This document shows, one piece after another, positions 32,940 to 41,577 of a stretch of DNA of 64,000 bases. The first letter of the stretch is position 1. Each line of letters begins with the position of its first letter. The notes under the pieces were generated by a model. It saw only the letters and a list, made by a program, of their open reading frames with translations. It ran no database searches and was not told the DNA's origin. The DNA is from CAYTKU01 sp964550845 (GTDB lineage Bacteria; Patescibacteriota; Patescibacteriia; Magasanikbacterales; UBA922): assembly GCA_964550845.1 (NCBI GenBank), contig CAZKAD010000002.1, positions 16,501 through 80,500 on the forward strand, in the 5' to 3' direction. A program made the position numbers and the translations under genes.

Positions 32940-33782
32940 ATGTCCTGGGAATATTCAGATGATGAATCAAGTTATGGTCGAGATCGATGGAGCTATAGTC
33001 GAGATGAATTAAGTTATGATAGTTCCGAAGAACGTTTCCAACAAGCACTTTCAAGTATATTTAATGGAAATGTAGATAAACTCTTTCTTTCCTTTACATT
33101 TTATGATCTTGACAAAGTAGCTGTAGATTACAAGATGGGAAATGAACGTGGACATTTTTCAATTCTTGAAACATACGCAATGAATGCAATTCGTTACGCA
33201 TCCGATGTGTGTTCTGAATTCTCTGTACAATTGTTTTTCTGCTTGGAAGATTGTGATAACGCCGATTATTTTCCATTCAAAGTTGAACAATTGACAATTC
33301 AGAGTTATCAAGGTTGGATTCCCCTTGATAACATTCAATTTCAAGCAAACAAAGTTTTAGTCAACGATTCGATTTGTTATCGGCAATTGCTTAAAAATTC
33401 ATCTTGTAAAAACGCCGGATTTGTTGCTCGCTCATTTTCATCTGATGGGAGCTTGTTTGCTGAAGTAAAAAATAGTGGATGTATCAGATGTCTCGCGCTG
33501 CGAAAATGTAACGATTATTACAAATGTACTTCGTTATTTAAGATATTACCTTTTCTCCCAGAAAATACCTCATTTTCTCCAATTGACAAACTTTTGATTC
33601 TCGTCTATTTTGGAATCGAGAATCAAGGGATTTGGACCGAATTCTTAACAAAAGAATTGTATGATCCTCGATTACTCTCCTCGATTTCACAGATGGCTGG
33701 AATATTGGTTCAAGAAGATTTACAACAATTGTCACCCAGTGGAGAATGCGAAGAAGGATGCGAAAATATAAGACCAACTTAA
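32940..33782 (+). CDS. Family C paralogue, unknown function
   Basis: 280 aa. A Ser/Tyr/Asp-rich, probably disordered start (MSWEYSDDESSYGRDRW) precedes a body that matches the previous gene in order: IRYASDVCSEFSVQLFF, KVEQLTIQSYQGW, SGCIRCLALRKC, then TKELYDPRLLSSISQ and SGECEEGCENI. Tandem duplication with the 32096 gene is clear from the shared ends. A promoter-like AAAATGATTTTTA overlaps the previous stop codon. Function unknown. Confidence 0.78.
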   Translation: MSWEYSDDESSYGRDRWSYSRDELSYDSSEERFQQALSSIFNGNVDKLFLSFTFYDLDKVAVDYKMGNERGHFSILETYAMNAIRYASDVCSEFSVQLFFCLEDCDNADYFPFKVEQLTIQSYQGWIPLDNIQFQANKVLVNDSICYRQLLKNSSCKNAGFVARSFSSDGSLFAEVKNSGCIRCLALRKCNDYYKCTSLFKILPFLPENTSFSPIDKLLILVYFGIENQGIWTEFLTKELYDPRLLSSISQMAGILVQEDLQQLSPSGECEEGCENIRPT

Positions 33783-33799
33783 TCAAATCATTTCAATAT

Positions 33800-33821
33800 T
33801 CTTTTCCTTTTGAGGAAAAGA
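33800..33821. terminator. Gene-junction hairpin, 9-bp stem
   Basis: TCTTTTCCT-TTTG-AGGAAAAGA between the convergent family C and recombinase genes; it serves both 3' ends. Confidence 0.6.
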
Positions 33822-34616
33822 TTAACCATCAATTTCCATTGGTTTCAAGGTCCTTTGGGGCGGGTTCAACTCGGGTGATGCGGAAGGTGAGGGAAGTCGA
33901 TAATTTTCATGATAGAATTTAGATACATTTCGATCATTCCAGTTTTCCGGAGCAATGTGATAAGCATTCAAAAGATTGGAAATTTCAAAATAGCTAAGAG
34001 GTTCTCTTATTCGAAGAACTTTTACATTTTCAAAGAAAAGTTCAATTGGATAATTAAATGCATCAGATGAAAGTCGAAGCATACTCTTATTCAGTTGTTC
34101 TGCTGACGTATCAACTGTCCGACAAAGATGAATGAATTCTGCTATAATTTCAGTCTTCGGATCATTTAATTTCTGCTCAGTCTTTCGATAATGAAGTGCG
34201 TTACCTACACTTCTTGATAAAATTTGAGACATTTGTTCAGCGGCGTACAATTTCATTTTAAATTCTTCAATATCCTTTTCAAGTGAATTTTTCGAAATCA
34301 CGAGATTATCTTGAACAAAGATGAATACAACTCCCTGGCTGGCAAGTTGAGATGCAAAATTGTAGCCAAGTTCTCGATTACGTGAATATCTATCTACAGA
34401 AATACAAACGAATAAACCATGTATAATATTTACTTTACTCAACAACGGTGGAAGTTGTCGGAATGCCGAAGCAGCTTCGGCGATCACTGAAATCTCCATC
34501 TTCAACTCAGGGAAATGACTACAAACCCATTCTCGGCAGATCTTTTCTTGAGCATCTAAACTCTTTCCAAGTAATTGATTTCTGGTTGAAACACGCGTGT
34601 AAATGACACATTGCAT
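33822..34616 (-). CDS. Serine recombinase (resolvase-like)
   Basis: 264 aa from the ATG at 34616. N-terminal catalytic domain: CVIYTRVSTRNQ (nucleophile Ser), LDAQEKICREW, then ISVDRYSRNRELGYN (the DRxSR block with the active-site arginines) and a long alphaE-like helix (EEFKMKLYAAEQMSQIL). The C-terminal 110 residues are not the large serine integrase cysteine domain; this is a resolvase or IS607-like size. IS607 transposases usually sit beside a TnpB gene, but none is here. Either a domesticated recombinase or the remnant of an element. No flanking inverted repeats seen. Confidence 0.85.
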   Translation of the reverse strand: MQCVIYTRVSTRNQLLGKSLDAQEKICREWVCSHFPELKMEISVIAEAASAFRQLPPLLSKVNIIHGLFVCISVDRYSRNRELGYNFASQLASQGVVFIFVQDNLVISKNSLEKDIEEFKMKLYAAEQMSQILSRSVGNALHYRKTEQKLNDPKTEIIAEFIHLCRTVDTSAEQLNKSMLRLSSDAFNYPIELFFENVKVLRIREPLSYFEISNLLNAYHIAPENWNDRNVSKFYHENYRLPSPSASPELNPPQRTLKPMEIDG

Positions 34617-34652
34617 GTTCAATCAACGAAGGATGTTCCACCCAACGAAGGA

Positions 34653-34793
34653 TTACCTTTTGTTATGAGAATTTTTCTGCAAACGTTTTCTTTTAAGCGC
34701 GGGATGTCCACGAGATGAAGAAACTACACGTTGATGATTGAGATAAAGTCCGAGAGGTAAAATTCCTCCAAGGAGGGCAAGTGTAAGAAACAT
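34653..34793 (-). CDS. Small protein with hydrophobic N-terminus (46 aa)
   Basis: An ATG at 34793 opens 46 codons to a TAA at 34653. The first 17 residues (MFLTLALLGGILPLGLY) form a signal-anchor-like helix, and the rest is strongly basic (LKRKRLQKN). A palindrome AAACATTTCTTTAATTAAGAAATGTTT-like hairpin overlaps the start. It fills the space between the recombinase and the divergent gene at 34909. Probably a tiny membrane protein. Confidence 0.5.
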   Translation of the reverse strand: MFLTLALLGGILPLGLYLNHQRVVSSSRGHPALKRKRLQKNSHNKR

Positions 34794-34908
34794 TTCTTTA
34801 ATTAAGAAATGTTTAAGTCTACTTAACACTGTGAATCTTGATCTTATTGATTAAAATCAGTTTAAACAATTTTGACAAGATAGAAAGTCCTAAGAGGCCA
34901 GAAAAACA

Positions 34909-35253
34909 ATGTATGATTATCTTGTTGTGTTTACCCTCGGAATTGTAAGTACAATTTATCTTCCCTCTAAGATTGGAGGAACACTGAAGAAAACTTATTC
35001 GGAACTTCGAGAGAAATATCCTCAAGCTTACACAGTAATTTTATGTTGGAGAACATCTGAAATTATGATAGAAAAAACAATTCAAGAATTAAAGAAAAGA
35101 CAGGGTTGTCAACAAATTTCTCTTCTTCCAGGAAAAGAATTTCGATTGTCTGGAATTCGACATGATGGAACAGGAGAAAATATTCCTTTTGTAAGTGGGA
35201 TTGTACCACTGAAAGAATATCGATCTCTTCAAATTGAGTTTCTCGAAGATTGA
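34909..35253 (+). CDS. Hypothetical protein with N-terminal hydrophobic helix
   Basis: 114 aa. The first 18 residues (YDYLVVFTLGIVSTIYL) can form a membrane anchor; the rest is a soluble alpha/beta stretch with SELREKYPQAYTVILCW and a C-terminal beta region. No known domain. The last 25 bp overlap the convergent four-helix membrane protein gene. Confidence 0.7.
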   Translation: MYDYLVVFTLGIVSTIYLPSKIGGTLKKTYSELREKYPQAYTVILCWRTSEIMIEKTIQELKKRQGCQQISLLPGKEFRLSGIRHDGTGENIPFVSGIVPLKEYRSLQIEFLED

Positions 35254-35669
35254 GAGTCATTCAAAGCTCTCCATTTTTTCTCATGAAAAATCCATCGAAT
35301 TGTTAGAATTAGATAAATGCTTCGAAAAATTGACATCAATGTAAGAATGTAATCTCGTGTAAATTCTCCGGTAAACATCCAAAGATCTACATAAAAAGCT
35401 ATCTCAACTATACCCGCGATAATTAATGGAGTTGCTGCCCATTTCGGATATCTTTTTAACAAAACTAAATGAATTATAAACACAAATATCAGAATGAATG
35501 CCCAGACGTAGTGAAGAACAATCAAGATGGATGAAATGTTTGTATAAGCAAGTAATTGCGCCAATGTAAAATGAAATAGTGCATTGACTAAAACAAATGA
35601 GACCCAGAGGCCGAAATAATAAAATACAAAAAGATACAATTGAATATCTTCGAATTGAACCGTAAGCAT
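35229..35669 (-). CDS. Four-helix membrane protein
   Basis: 146 aa. Four hydrophobic helices, roughly residues 12-35, 42-66, 76-97 and 105-130, are separated by short loops (KRYPKWAAT, FTGEFTRDY). No transporter motif recognised. The tail overlaps the convergent gene by 25 bp. Likely an integral protein of the virion inner membrane or host membranes (inference). Confidence 0.75.
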   Translation of the reverse strand: MLTVQFEDIQLYLFVFYYFGLWVSFVLVNALFHFTLAQLLAYTNISSILIVLHYVWAFILIFVFIIHLVLLKRYPKWAATPLIIAGIVEIAFYVDLWMFTGEFTRDYILTLMSIFRSIYLILTIRWIFHEKKWRALNDSQSSRNSI

Positions 35670-35711
35670 TTTGAAAATAAAAGTAACTTTAAAAAGTCAC
35701 TTTTATTAGAA

Positions 35712-36824
35712 ATGGCGTTGGCTGGAAATTATGCGCGAGCAATTTTGATTGACAGTGGATTCCGCAATCGAGAAAAATATCCGCTCCAAGGCGATTTTGT
35801 TTTGATTCCAGAAGAAGGTAAAGGAAATAATGGAATTACCGAGCCTGTAGGATTGGGATATCCATTGCAAACAGGACTCGTCAATACATACACCGCCGGT
35901 CCACCTTCTTATATTGAACTCCAAAGTGCAATTGTAGCTTCTTTTCCCGAAAATGTTTTGCTCAATTGTCAAATTGAAATTCTAGTCGGAACAACGGCTG
36001 TGTCGAGAGGATCGGCAAAAGTTATCGCATTTGGGACTGTCTCTCCGATCGTACGCATCTACTTTGATGATCCGATTCCAGGAGCAGTTAACGGAGATAC
36101 GGTAATTATCCGACAATTGGCAACATCGAAACCTCCTCATCGTCATGTCTTGACTGCTGGATCAAGCGTTGGAGATACAACTTTGACTTTGATTGGAGGA
36201 TCATCCAAAACCAATTATTATGTCGGAATGTACTTTGGAGTCTTGGGTGCAACCCAAAAATACAAAATTAGCGCATATAATGCAACGACACAAGTGATTA
36301 CATTTGCTCCTCCTTTATCTGCAATCTTATCAATTGGAAATATTCTTGAGATTTATCAAATTGAAGATAATAATTCTGGATTGTCAAAATCTGGTCATGT
36401 GATTGGAGGAATGTTTAATTATGAAATTCGTCTCGATTGGATTAATATTCCAACAGTTTCTTTGTTTAAAGCCGAATCTTCATCTCTCGCGAAAAAGATT
36501 ACCGAATTCCCTTACATTTTAGTTGAGTTTCGTAATGATCATGGATCGACCGATGCCGTTCAAACGAATAATAGGAACGCAAAAGGATCAACATTTGTAA
36601 TTCCGGTCGATGATCGCTCGACTGGATCGGGAAATTTTATTACACTTCGAGGATCAAATTCAGTTGTGCATATGCTTGATTTGAACGGAAAGATTCGATT
36701 TACTATTCGTGTTCCTTCGGGAGACATTGTTTATTTCGATGAGACATATGAACTCTCTTCTCTTCAAGTTTCAAATCCCGATCTTCAAATTTCGGCTCAT
36801 TTCACGGTGAGAAGAATTCATTAA
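35712..36824 (+). CDS. Probable minor capsid/virion beta protein
   Basis: 370 aa from the ATG at 35712 (MALAGNYARAIL); upstream residues start at TTG. It opens with LIDSGFRNREKYPLQGDFVL, the 'D-S-x-x-R ... P-x-x-F' start typical of structural proteins in iridovirus/marseillevirus relatives. It continues with Gly/Thr/Ser-rich beta-strands throughout (SSVGDTTLTLIGGSS, GNFITLRGSNSVVHML). No enzyme motif or membrane helix. The C-terminal 150 residues form a separate beta domain ending ISAHFTVRRIH. A capsid or fibre-associated role is inferred. The stop overlaps hairpin-linker-like repeats. Confidence 0.72.
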   Translation: MALAGNYARAILIDSGFRNREKYPLQGDFVLIPEEGKGNNGITEPVGLGYPLQTGLVNTYTAGPPSYIELQSAIVASFPENVLLNCQIEILVGTTAVSRGSAKVIAFGTVSPIVRIYFDDPIPGAVNGDTVIIRQLATSKPPHRHVLTAGSSVGDTTLTLIGGSSKTNYYVGMYFGVLGATQKYKISAYNATTQVITFAPPLSAILSIGNILEIYQIEDNNSGLSKSGHVIGGMFNYEIRLDWINIPTVSLFKAESSSLAKKITEFPYILVEFRNDHGSTDAVQTNNRNAKGSTFVIPVDDRSTGSGNFITLRGSNSVVHMLDLNGKIRFTIRVPSGDIVYFDETYELSSLQVSNPDLQISAHFTVRRIH

Positions 36825-36860
36825 ATGTCCGAAAGGATTAAATGTCCTTCTGGGATTAAA
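36820..36860. repeat. Degenerate hairpin-linker repeats at gene junction
   Basis: Two units of TGTCC-GAAA-GGATTAAA type (second TGTCC-TTCT-GGGATTAAA) cover the stop codons of two convergent genes. Confidence 0.65.
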
Positions 36861-38250
36861 ACTCTTTCATTGATACAAATAAATGATCAAGAATTTTGTT
36901 TGCAACTCGATATCCCGAACGTAAAGCGCCTTCCATGTATCCATAAAAGACTGGATCAGTGTGTTCGCCTGCAATGTAAGGAGATGTACTCTTTTGATAA
37001 TATTCAACAAATTTCATCTGCCCAGGAGGAATATAAGAATATCCTCCTTCAATCAAGGGATTTTGATTCCAATTTTCAGTATAAGAATACTTTGTCCAAT
37101 AGGGACAAAGTCTTTGAATATCTTGTGATTCTTTGAGGTCGGAATAAAAGTTGACTAACACTCGGTCATTTTTATTCATTTCACTGAAAGGAAAATAATC
37201 ACCTCGATTCTCGGTCGCTTCCCAAATTTCTCCTTGAGGAAGTGCTAAAACGTTTGGCGATCGAGAAAATCGAATCCAGTCTCGGTGACCATAGATATAT
37301 AATGTTTTAATAACTGGACCAATTGGCAACGCCGGTATAGATAATCCAGAAATTTTATGATATTGAGTCGGTGGAATGGCAAGAATGAGGTAATCATAAC
37401 TAACTACAATCTCTTTTCCTTCAAAGTCAAAAGTACATTTCTTTTCATGTTCATTGACGGCTTTGAGTTTGTGGAGAAGACGGACAAAGCTACGTTGTAA
37501 TAGTTTTTCGACCATAAATAAATTACCTTCAGCACAACGATAAACTTGTTCAGTGTTCCAGAAACTTTTTCCATCTAAGTTAGGAGAACCACCTTTAACC
37601 TGTGTTAAAATAGAGAGATAACTTTGTTGACTTGGATCTGCAAGATTATCACATTGAAATTGTTTCTTAATGTATTCTTTTCCAAGATTCGACAATTCAC
37701 ATCGTTCAAGTTTATCTCCGAGGGATAAAGTATCTGGCATGTTCCACGGCTCGAATGGATTTGAAAGTTCTTTGCTATCTTCAGCAAGCATATCTCGAAA
37801 CTTTTTAATATCTTGTTCAATTTGCTTTTCTTCTTCCTTTGATAAAGCTTTGTCATTCAAATAAAGATTGTTTTTGCATCCTTGGGCAGCATAATAGGTT
37901 TCAGGTGTAACTAGAGTGAAAGAAAGTTTCAATCGATGAGCAAGAGTCAACCACATGGCATGATTTGATCCGATTAATTCAGCTCCAAGTTCAACTTGAG
38001 GAACATCATAAATCGAAGCTGTCTTAACTCTTCCACCAACTCTTTCGGCAGCTTCATAAACGTGAACATTTGGAAGAGCAGACAAAAAGTAGGCAGCAGC
38101 TGCTCCAGCTAGACCGGCTCCGACAATGACAATCTTTGGTATAGTTCCGAGACGATTTGCTTTCTCTTGAACGTGATCGAGATAACTGAGGTCAATTTTA
38201 GCCATCGGGGATATTTTCCCTGGCTCTCGAAGTGAATACCATTTATTCAT
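36856..38250 (-). CDS. FAD-dependent amine oxidase
   Basis: 464 aa. The FAD-binding start is IVIVGAGLAGAAAAYFLSAL near residues 41-60 with YEAAERVGGRVKT, the GGR signature of the flavin monoamine/polyamine oxidase superfamily. The C-terminal block YIAGEHTDPVFYGYMEGALR binds the flavin again. These enzymes oxidise amines or polyamines and release peroxide; related genes occur in several giant viruses. The substrate is not readable from sequence. The start at 38250 is the first ATG; another lies at residue 17. A hairpin precedes it. Confidence 0.92.
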   Translation of the reverse strand: MNKWYSLREPGKISPMAKIDLSYLDHVQEKANRLGTIPKIVIVGAGLAGAAAAYFLSALPNVHVYEAAERVGGRVKTASIYDVPQVELGAELIGSNHAMWLTLAHRLKLSFTLVTPETYYAAQGCKNNLYLNDKALSKEEEKQIEQDIKKFRDMLAEDSKELSNPFEPWNMPDTLSLGDKLERCELSNLGKEYIKKQFQCDNLADPSQQSYLSILTQVKGGSPNLDGKSFWNTEQVYRCAEGNLFMVEKLLQRSFVRLLHKLKAVNEHEKKCTFDFEGKEIVVSYDYLILAIPPTQYHKISGLSIPALPIGPVIKTLYIYGHRDWIRFSRSPNVLALPQGEIWEATENRGDYFPFSEMNKNDRVLVNFYSDLKESQDIQRLCPYWTKYSYTENWNQNPLIEGGYSYIPPGQMKFVEYYQKSTSPYIAGEHTDPVFYGYMEGALRSGYRVANKILDHLFVSMKEF

Positions 38251-38272
38251 TCCTTTTCTTTATAGAAAAGGA
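38251..38272. terminator. Gene-junction hairpin, 9-bp stem, TTAT loop
   Basis: TCCTTTTCT-TTAT-AGAAAAGGA lies immediately upstream of the amine oxidase ATG and downstream of the next minus-strand gene. Confidence 0.55.
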
Positions 38273-38318
38273 AAATCTTTTATTCTTCTTTTTACGAGTT
38301 GTTTGAATAGTAAATAAG

Positions 38319-38675
38319 TTACCATCGTTCAACGATGATAATTAAACTTTCTTCTTTTTTGTCGAGATTTCCTCGAGCCGATCCAATTTCCATTGCTGTT
38401 ACAATGGTTTCAAACGTTTTTCTCAACATCTCTTTTGCCTGATTTTTGGTTGTTCGGTCAAAGAATGAAGAGTGAAGAATGTTATGAAATAAAGGAAATA
38501 CAGTTTGCAATTGGCATTGCAATGAAGATTTCTTTTCAATTAACAGAGCTCGAAGAGCAAGGAAAAGTTTTTCTTGTAATTCAAGATCGAGACATTCGAG
38601 AGCTCGTGAACATTCATGTGAGAGCATTTTCCTTTGTTCTCGACATCGAGTAATTTCATTCGAAACCGAAAGCAT
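38319..38675 (-). CDS. Hypothetical helical protein
   Basis: 118 aa, predicted nearly all helical (CSRALECLDLELQEKLFLAL, FFDRTTKNQAKEMLRKTF) with an ARG-x-x-D-rich end. No recognised domain. An 86-codon frame on the opposite strand overlaps it but has weaker coding character and no upstream signal, so the minus frame is preferred. Confidence 0.62.
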   Translation of the reverse strand: MLSVSNEITRCREQRKMLSHECSRALECLDLELQEKLFLALRALLIEKKSSLQCQLQTVFPLFHNILHSSFFDRTTKNQAKEMLRKTFETIVTAMEIGSARGNLDKKEESLIIIVERW

Positions 38676-38697
38676 TTCTTTTTAAAGGGAAGAAAGA

Positions 38698-38750
38698 AGT
38701 TTAACCAATCCTCTGGACGTTTAACCAGTCTTGGGGATGTTTAACCACTT
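38698..38750. repeat. Degenerate hairpin-linker repeats
   Basis: Three partial units with linker GTTTAACCA and diverged hairpin halves (AATCCTCTGGAC, AGTCTTGGGGAT) between two minus-strand genes. Confidence 0.65.
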
Positions 38751-39064
38751 TACATCGAAGATAATGTTATCATCAATTGAATTGTTACGAGTTTCGCAAC
38801 AATTCGAATCATCAACCAAGTTCCGACTTGTCGATCATCCTTATGTAGATTAGTAATCAGATTAGTTAATGCAAGCAGATTTAATTTATTTATGAATGCC
38901 TCATCAAAAACAAAGAGTGCTTTTTCTTCCAATGAAGGTGGCACATTTTCATTCCACCAACAGTGGATGACTTAATTCTCAAGTTTGAGACGAAAATTTT
39001 TCATCTCGTTACGTTCAAATTTTTCAATCAATGCTTGAAATGCTTGAAATGCTTGAGAATCCAT
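38750..39064 (-). pseudogene. Small gene split by one in-frame TAA
   Basis: From the ATG at 39064 the minus frame reads 30 codons (MDSQAFQAFQALIEKFERNE and on), meets TAA at 38974-38972, then continues open for 73 more codons in the same frame (VPPSLEEKALFVFDEAF onward) to a stop at 38750. The second part has no ATG start of its own, only a GTG at 38944. The simplest reading is a 103-residue helical protein disrupted by one nonsense change; readthrough or two separate short products are alternatives. An AAGCATTTC 9-bp direct repeat lies near the start. Confidence 0.5.
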
Positions 39065-39078
39065 TTTGATATATCAAG

Positions 39079-39128
39079 GGAGGTTTAACTAGTCCTAAAA
39101 GGACGTTTAACCTCCACTCGAAACGTCT
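39079..39128. repeat. Hairpin-linker repeats, two units
   Basis: GTTTAACTAGTCC-TAAAA-GGACGTTTAACC and a half unit, between the interrupted gene and the large gene to the right. Confidence 0.75.
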
Positions 39129-40609
39129 TAATCCTCTCCGTCTTCCTCATCATCTTCCCGAATGATTTCGTCATTTGGAATTTCCATGTCAGATCGTGTG
39201 CCAGTTCGAAGACGCAATTCTCCATTTTTCAGCTCCCAGACTTCATTGACTCGAGTGATATCTCCCATTACATCAAGTAAATTCTTGCTGACATCACTCT
39301 CGCCATATTCTCGGTTCCATTCGCATATATTCGCGTTGACCAGGTTACACAAAAACGAGAAGTAATATCTCTGATATTTCATTTGATATGTACCTAGAAT
39401 TTGTTTTTCATTCAGTACTGCCTGAGACATCTTATGAGTAATGATAGCTTTGAGTTGTTGACGGAAAGTTAACAAATTGACAGACAAATCATCTTCATAT
39501 CCATTAAATACATTAAGGAAGTTTTCGGTATGACCAGATGAGCACATTCCATCGATATCGAGTATTTCCTGATGGAGACGTCGAAGAAGTTCTTCTTTAA
39601 ATTTCGAACTGTGTATCTTCATCAAAATGTACACCAAGCTGTCCAGGACAGTCATTCCATACACTGTTGTCGGATCAATTTGAACACGTTCGAGAAGTAC
39701 ATCATAAACTGCCTTATGTTCGGCAGGAATGGGAAGATGTTCTTTTAGATAACTCACTTTTTCAGGAATCGTGGATGGACATTCTTTTTGCTCGAGTGCC
39801 CAGGTTTGAATCTTTCGTAGCACAGTTTCAAGAGCGCGAGCAATTTCTTCATCATGAGCGTTCTGTTGATCTTGATAAACATTTTGTTCGTGATCTTTGA
39901 GTTCGCCAAAAGACATTTCTTCTTTGAATTTCAACACATCTGGATTGCGGCCAAATTTTCTTAACATTACATCAAGCAAATTTGACCTCTCTTTAAAATC
40001 TCTTGTCCGTCGAGACCAATCAAGAAAATGTTGAGTAATTTCTTTCTCAGGAAGATCTCCAATCAGTTGTTCATCGTTAAACATCTGGAGAAGGAAGTGC
40101 TTTTTGGCAGGCGAAAAACGATGAGTAAAGAAATGCTTCGCAATTGCTCGAATCGCATAAATATCGGCATAATGAAGATACATACTTTTTGGAATTGGAT
40201 CTTCGGTTTCACTAATATGGGGGATCAATTTCTTTCCATACGAAGCGGCATCACTCTTTGAATGTTTGTAAAAGACGTAAAGTTGCCGAAATAACCAATA
40301 TCCAAGACCAAGAGCGATATAATGAGGACATTTATCATCCTCGATTGCAGCATGTACGTCTTTGAGCAGTTTTCCAAATGACTGTTGACGAATTTCTTTC
40401 ATTTGTTCAAACATCATTGCATAAGGACTGTCTTTTTCTTCAGCAATTCTTTTCGCCTCATTGAAGATACGAAAATGAGAAGGATCGGCAGAAATTTCAG
40501 TTTCGACTGCAGTATTGGCGATTTTACCGACACTTGGTTCAAGAGTGTTGAAAGCTTCTTCAATGAGAGCTTTCTTTTCTTCTTCGGTTAGATCTGCAAG
40601 CTTGGGCAT
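39128..40609 (-). CDS. Large hypothetical protein
   Basis: 493 aa, mostly alpha-helical with charged patches and an acidic C-terminal tail (REDDEEDGED). It contains no ATPase, nuclease, membrane or repeat motif I can name. Segments such as PHYIALGLGYWLFRQLYVFY and SSGHTENFLNVFNGYEDD are the most distinctive and could be used to search for homologues. Its length and clean ATG argue for a real, probably conserved viral gene. The hairpin-linker repeat touches its stop codon. Divergent from the uracil-DNA glycosylase gene. Confidence 0.82.
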   Translation of the reverse strand: MPKLADLTEEEKKALIEEAFNTLEPSVGKIANTAVETEISADPSHFRIFNEAKRIAEEKDSPYAMMFEQMKEIRQQSFGKLLKDVHAAIEDDKCPHYIALGLGYWLFRQLYVFYKHSKSDAASYGKKLIPHISETEDPIPKSMYLHYADIYAIRAIAKHFFTHRFSPAKKHFLLQMFNDEQLIGDLPEKEITQHFLDWSRRTRDFKERSNLLDVMLRKFGRNPDVLKFKEEMSFGELKDHEQNVYQDQQNAHDEEIARALETVLRKIQTWALEQKECPSTIPEKVSYLKEHLPIPAEHKAVYDVLLERVQIDPTTVYGMTVLDSLVYILMKIHSSKFKEELLRRLHQEILDIDGMCSSGHTENFLNVFNGYEDDLSVNLLTFRQQLKAIITHKMSQAVLNEKQILGTYQMKYQRYYFSFLCNLVNANICEWNREYGESDVSKNLLDVMGDITRVNEVWELKNGELRLRTGTRSDMEIPNDEIIREDDEEDGED

Positions 40610-40612
40610 GGG

Positions 40613-40626
40613 AAAAACTGATTTTG
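40613..40626 (+). promoter_or_regulatory. Promoter-like AAAAACTGATTTTG motif
   Basis: ACTGATT variant of the recurrent element, 42 bases before the ATG at 40669. The same variant precedes the gene at 46530. Confidence 0.45.
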
Positions 40627-40668
40627 ATTCTTTTTTGAAGGAAATAAGTTCTTTAGTCTTCCTTCAAA

Positions 40669-41520
40669 ATGAATAATTCCTGGATCTTTCGCACATTGAG
40701 ATTTGGATTCGAGTCGATAGTCGAGTCGAAAGATAATGAATGGAAAGAATTTTTTACATCTCAACTTGCAATCTTAAATCAAATTAACACGATTTTACTC
40801 TCATATTCTCTATCAAAGATTATGGTTTCAAATCAAGAGCAGTCTCAACGCCCATCGGGGCAAACTCAAGTCCCAGTTGAATTTTGGACTCACCTTTCAG
40901 ATGAAGAGAAAAAGTTTGTCCTCACCCAAAAGCAACTTGCACAATATCCAGAAATTTGGCCCCTTCCTCTCGATGTGTTTAAAGCTTTTGAATTAGCTCC
41001 TCTTCAAAAAGTTAAGGTGGTGATCATTGGACAAGACCCTTATCATACTCCACATGTTGCGAATGGACTTGCATTCTCAGCTCAACGTGGAGCAAGTATG
41101 CCTCCATCATTGAGAAACATTTTTCTTAAACTGAAGCAAGAAGGATTCAAAGCTGACAATCCTTGTCTCGAATCTTGGGCAACCCAAGGTGTACTTTTAC
41201 TCAATACTGCACTCACTGTTTTTTCTGGACAAGCCGAATCTCATCTCGGATTATGGAAAACTTTTATTACAGAATTAATCAAATACCTTGGTAAACGAGA
41301 TGGACTTGTTTGGATTCTCTGGGGCAAGAAAGCTGAAGCTTTTCTACCCCATATTTCTCAACAGAAAAGTTATGTACTGATTGGAGGTCATCCTTCTCCA
41401 ATCAATACCAAGGGTACTTTCATGAGTGGAAACTATTTTCAACTGGCAAATCAATGTCTTCAAAAGATGGGTAAAACTCCAATTGATTGGAATTTGGAAG
41501 CTAGTGTATTTCAAAAATAA
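40669..41520 (+). CDS. UNG: Uracil-DNA glycosylase
   Basis: 283 aa. Family 1 UNG motifs: VVIIGQDPYHTPHVANGLAF (catalytic Asp at residue 123), MPPSLRNIF, LLLNTALTV (uracil-binding Asn) and GGHPSPINTKGTFM (catalytic His and minor-groove loop). It removes uracil from DNA at the start of base excision repair, and in poxviruses also acts as a polymerase processivity partner. An extra N-terminal 51 residues precede the usual length; an in-frame ATG at 40822 would give the standard 232 aa, so the extension may be untranslated or a targeting segment. It works with the Fpg-like enzyme at 57.4 kb. Confidence 0.95.
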   Translation: MNNSWIFRTLRFGFESIVESKDNEWKEFFTSQLAILNQINTILLSYSLSKIMVSNQEQSQRPSGQTQVPVEFWTHLSDEEKKFVLTQKQLAQYPEIWPLPLDVFKAFELAPLQKVKVVIIGQDPYHTPHVANGLAFSAQRGASMPPSLRNIFLKLKQEGFKADNPCLESWATQGVLLLNTALTVFSGQAESHLGLWKTFITELIKYLGKRDGLVWILWGKKAEAFLPHISQQKSYVLIGGHPSPINTKGTFMSGNYFQLANQCLQKMGKTPIDWNLEASVFQK

Positions 41521-41577
41521 AAAGAAATAAAATTGAATTCTTTTTCCCCATTTAAGAAGTAAGATTGAACATCAACC

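Noticed and set aside
36825..37136. 103-codon plus-strand frame
   Set aside because: Opposite the C-terminus of the clear amine oxidase and begins inside a repeat; a shadow frame.
38393..38653. 86-codon plus-strand frame
   Set aside because: Overlaps the 118-residue minus-strand gene that has a better start and fits the local strand layout.
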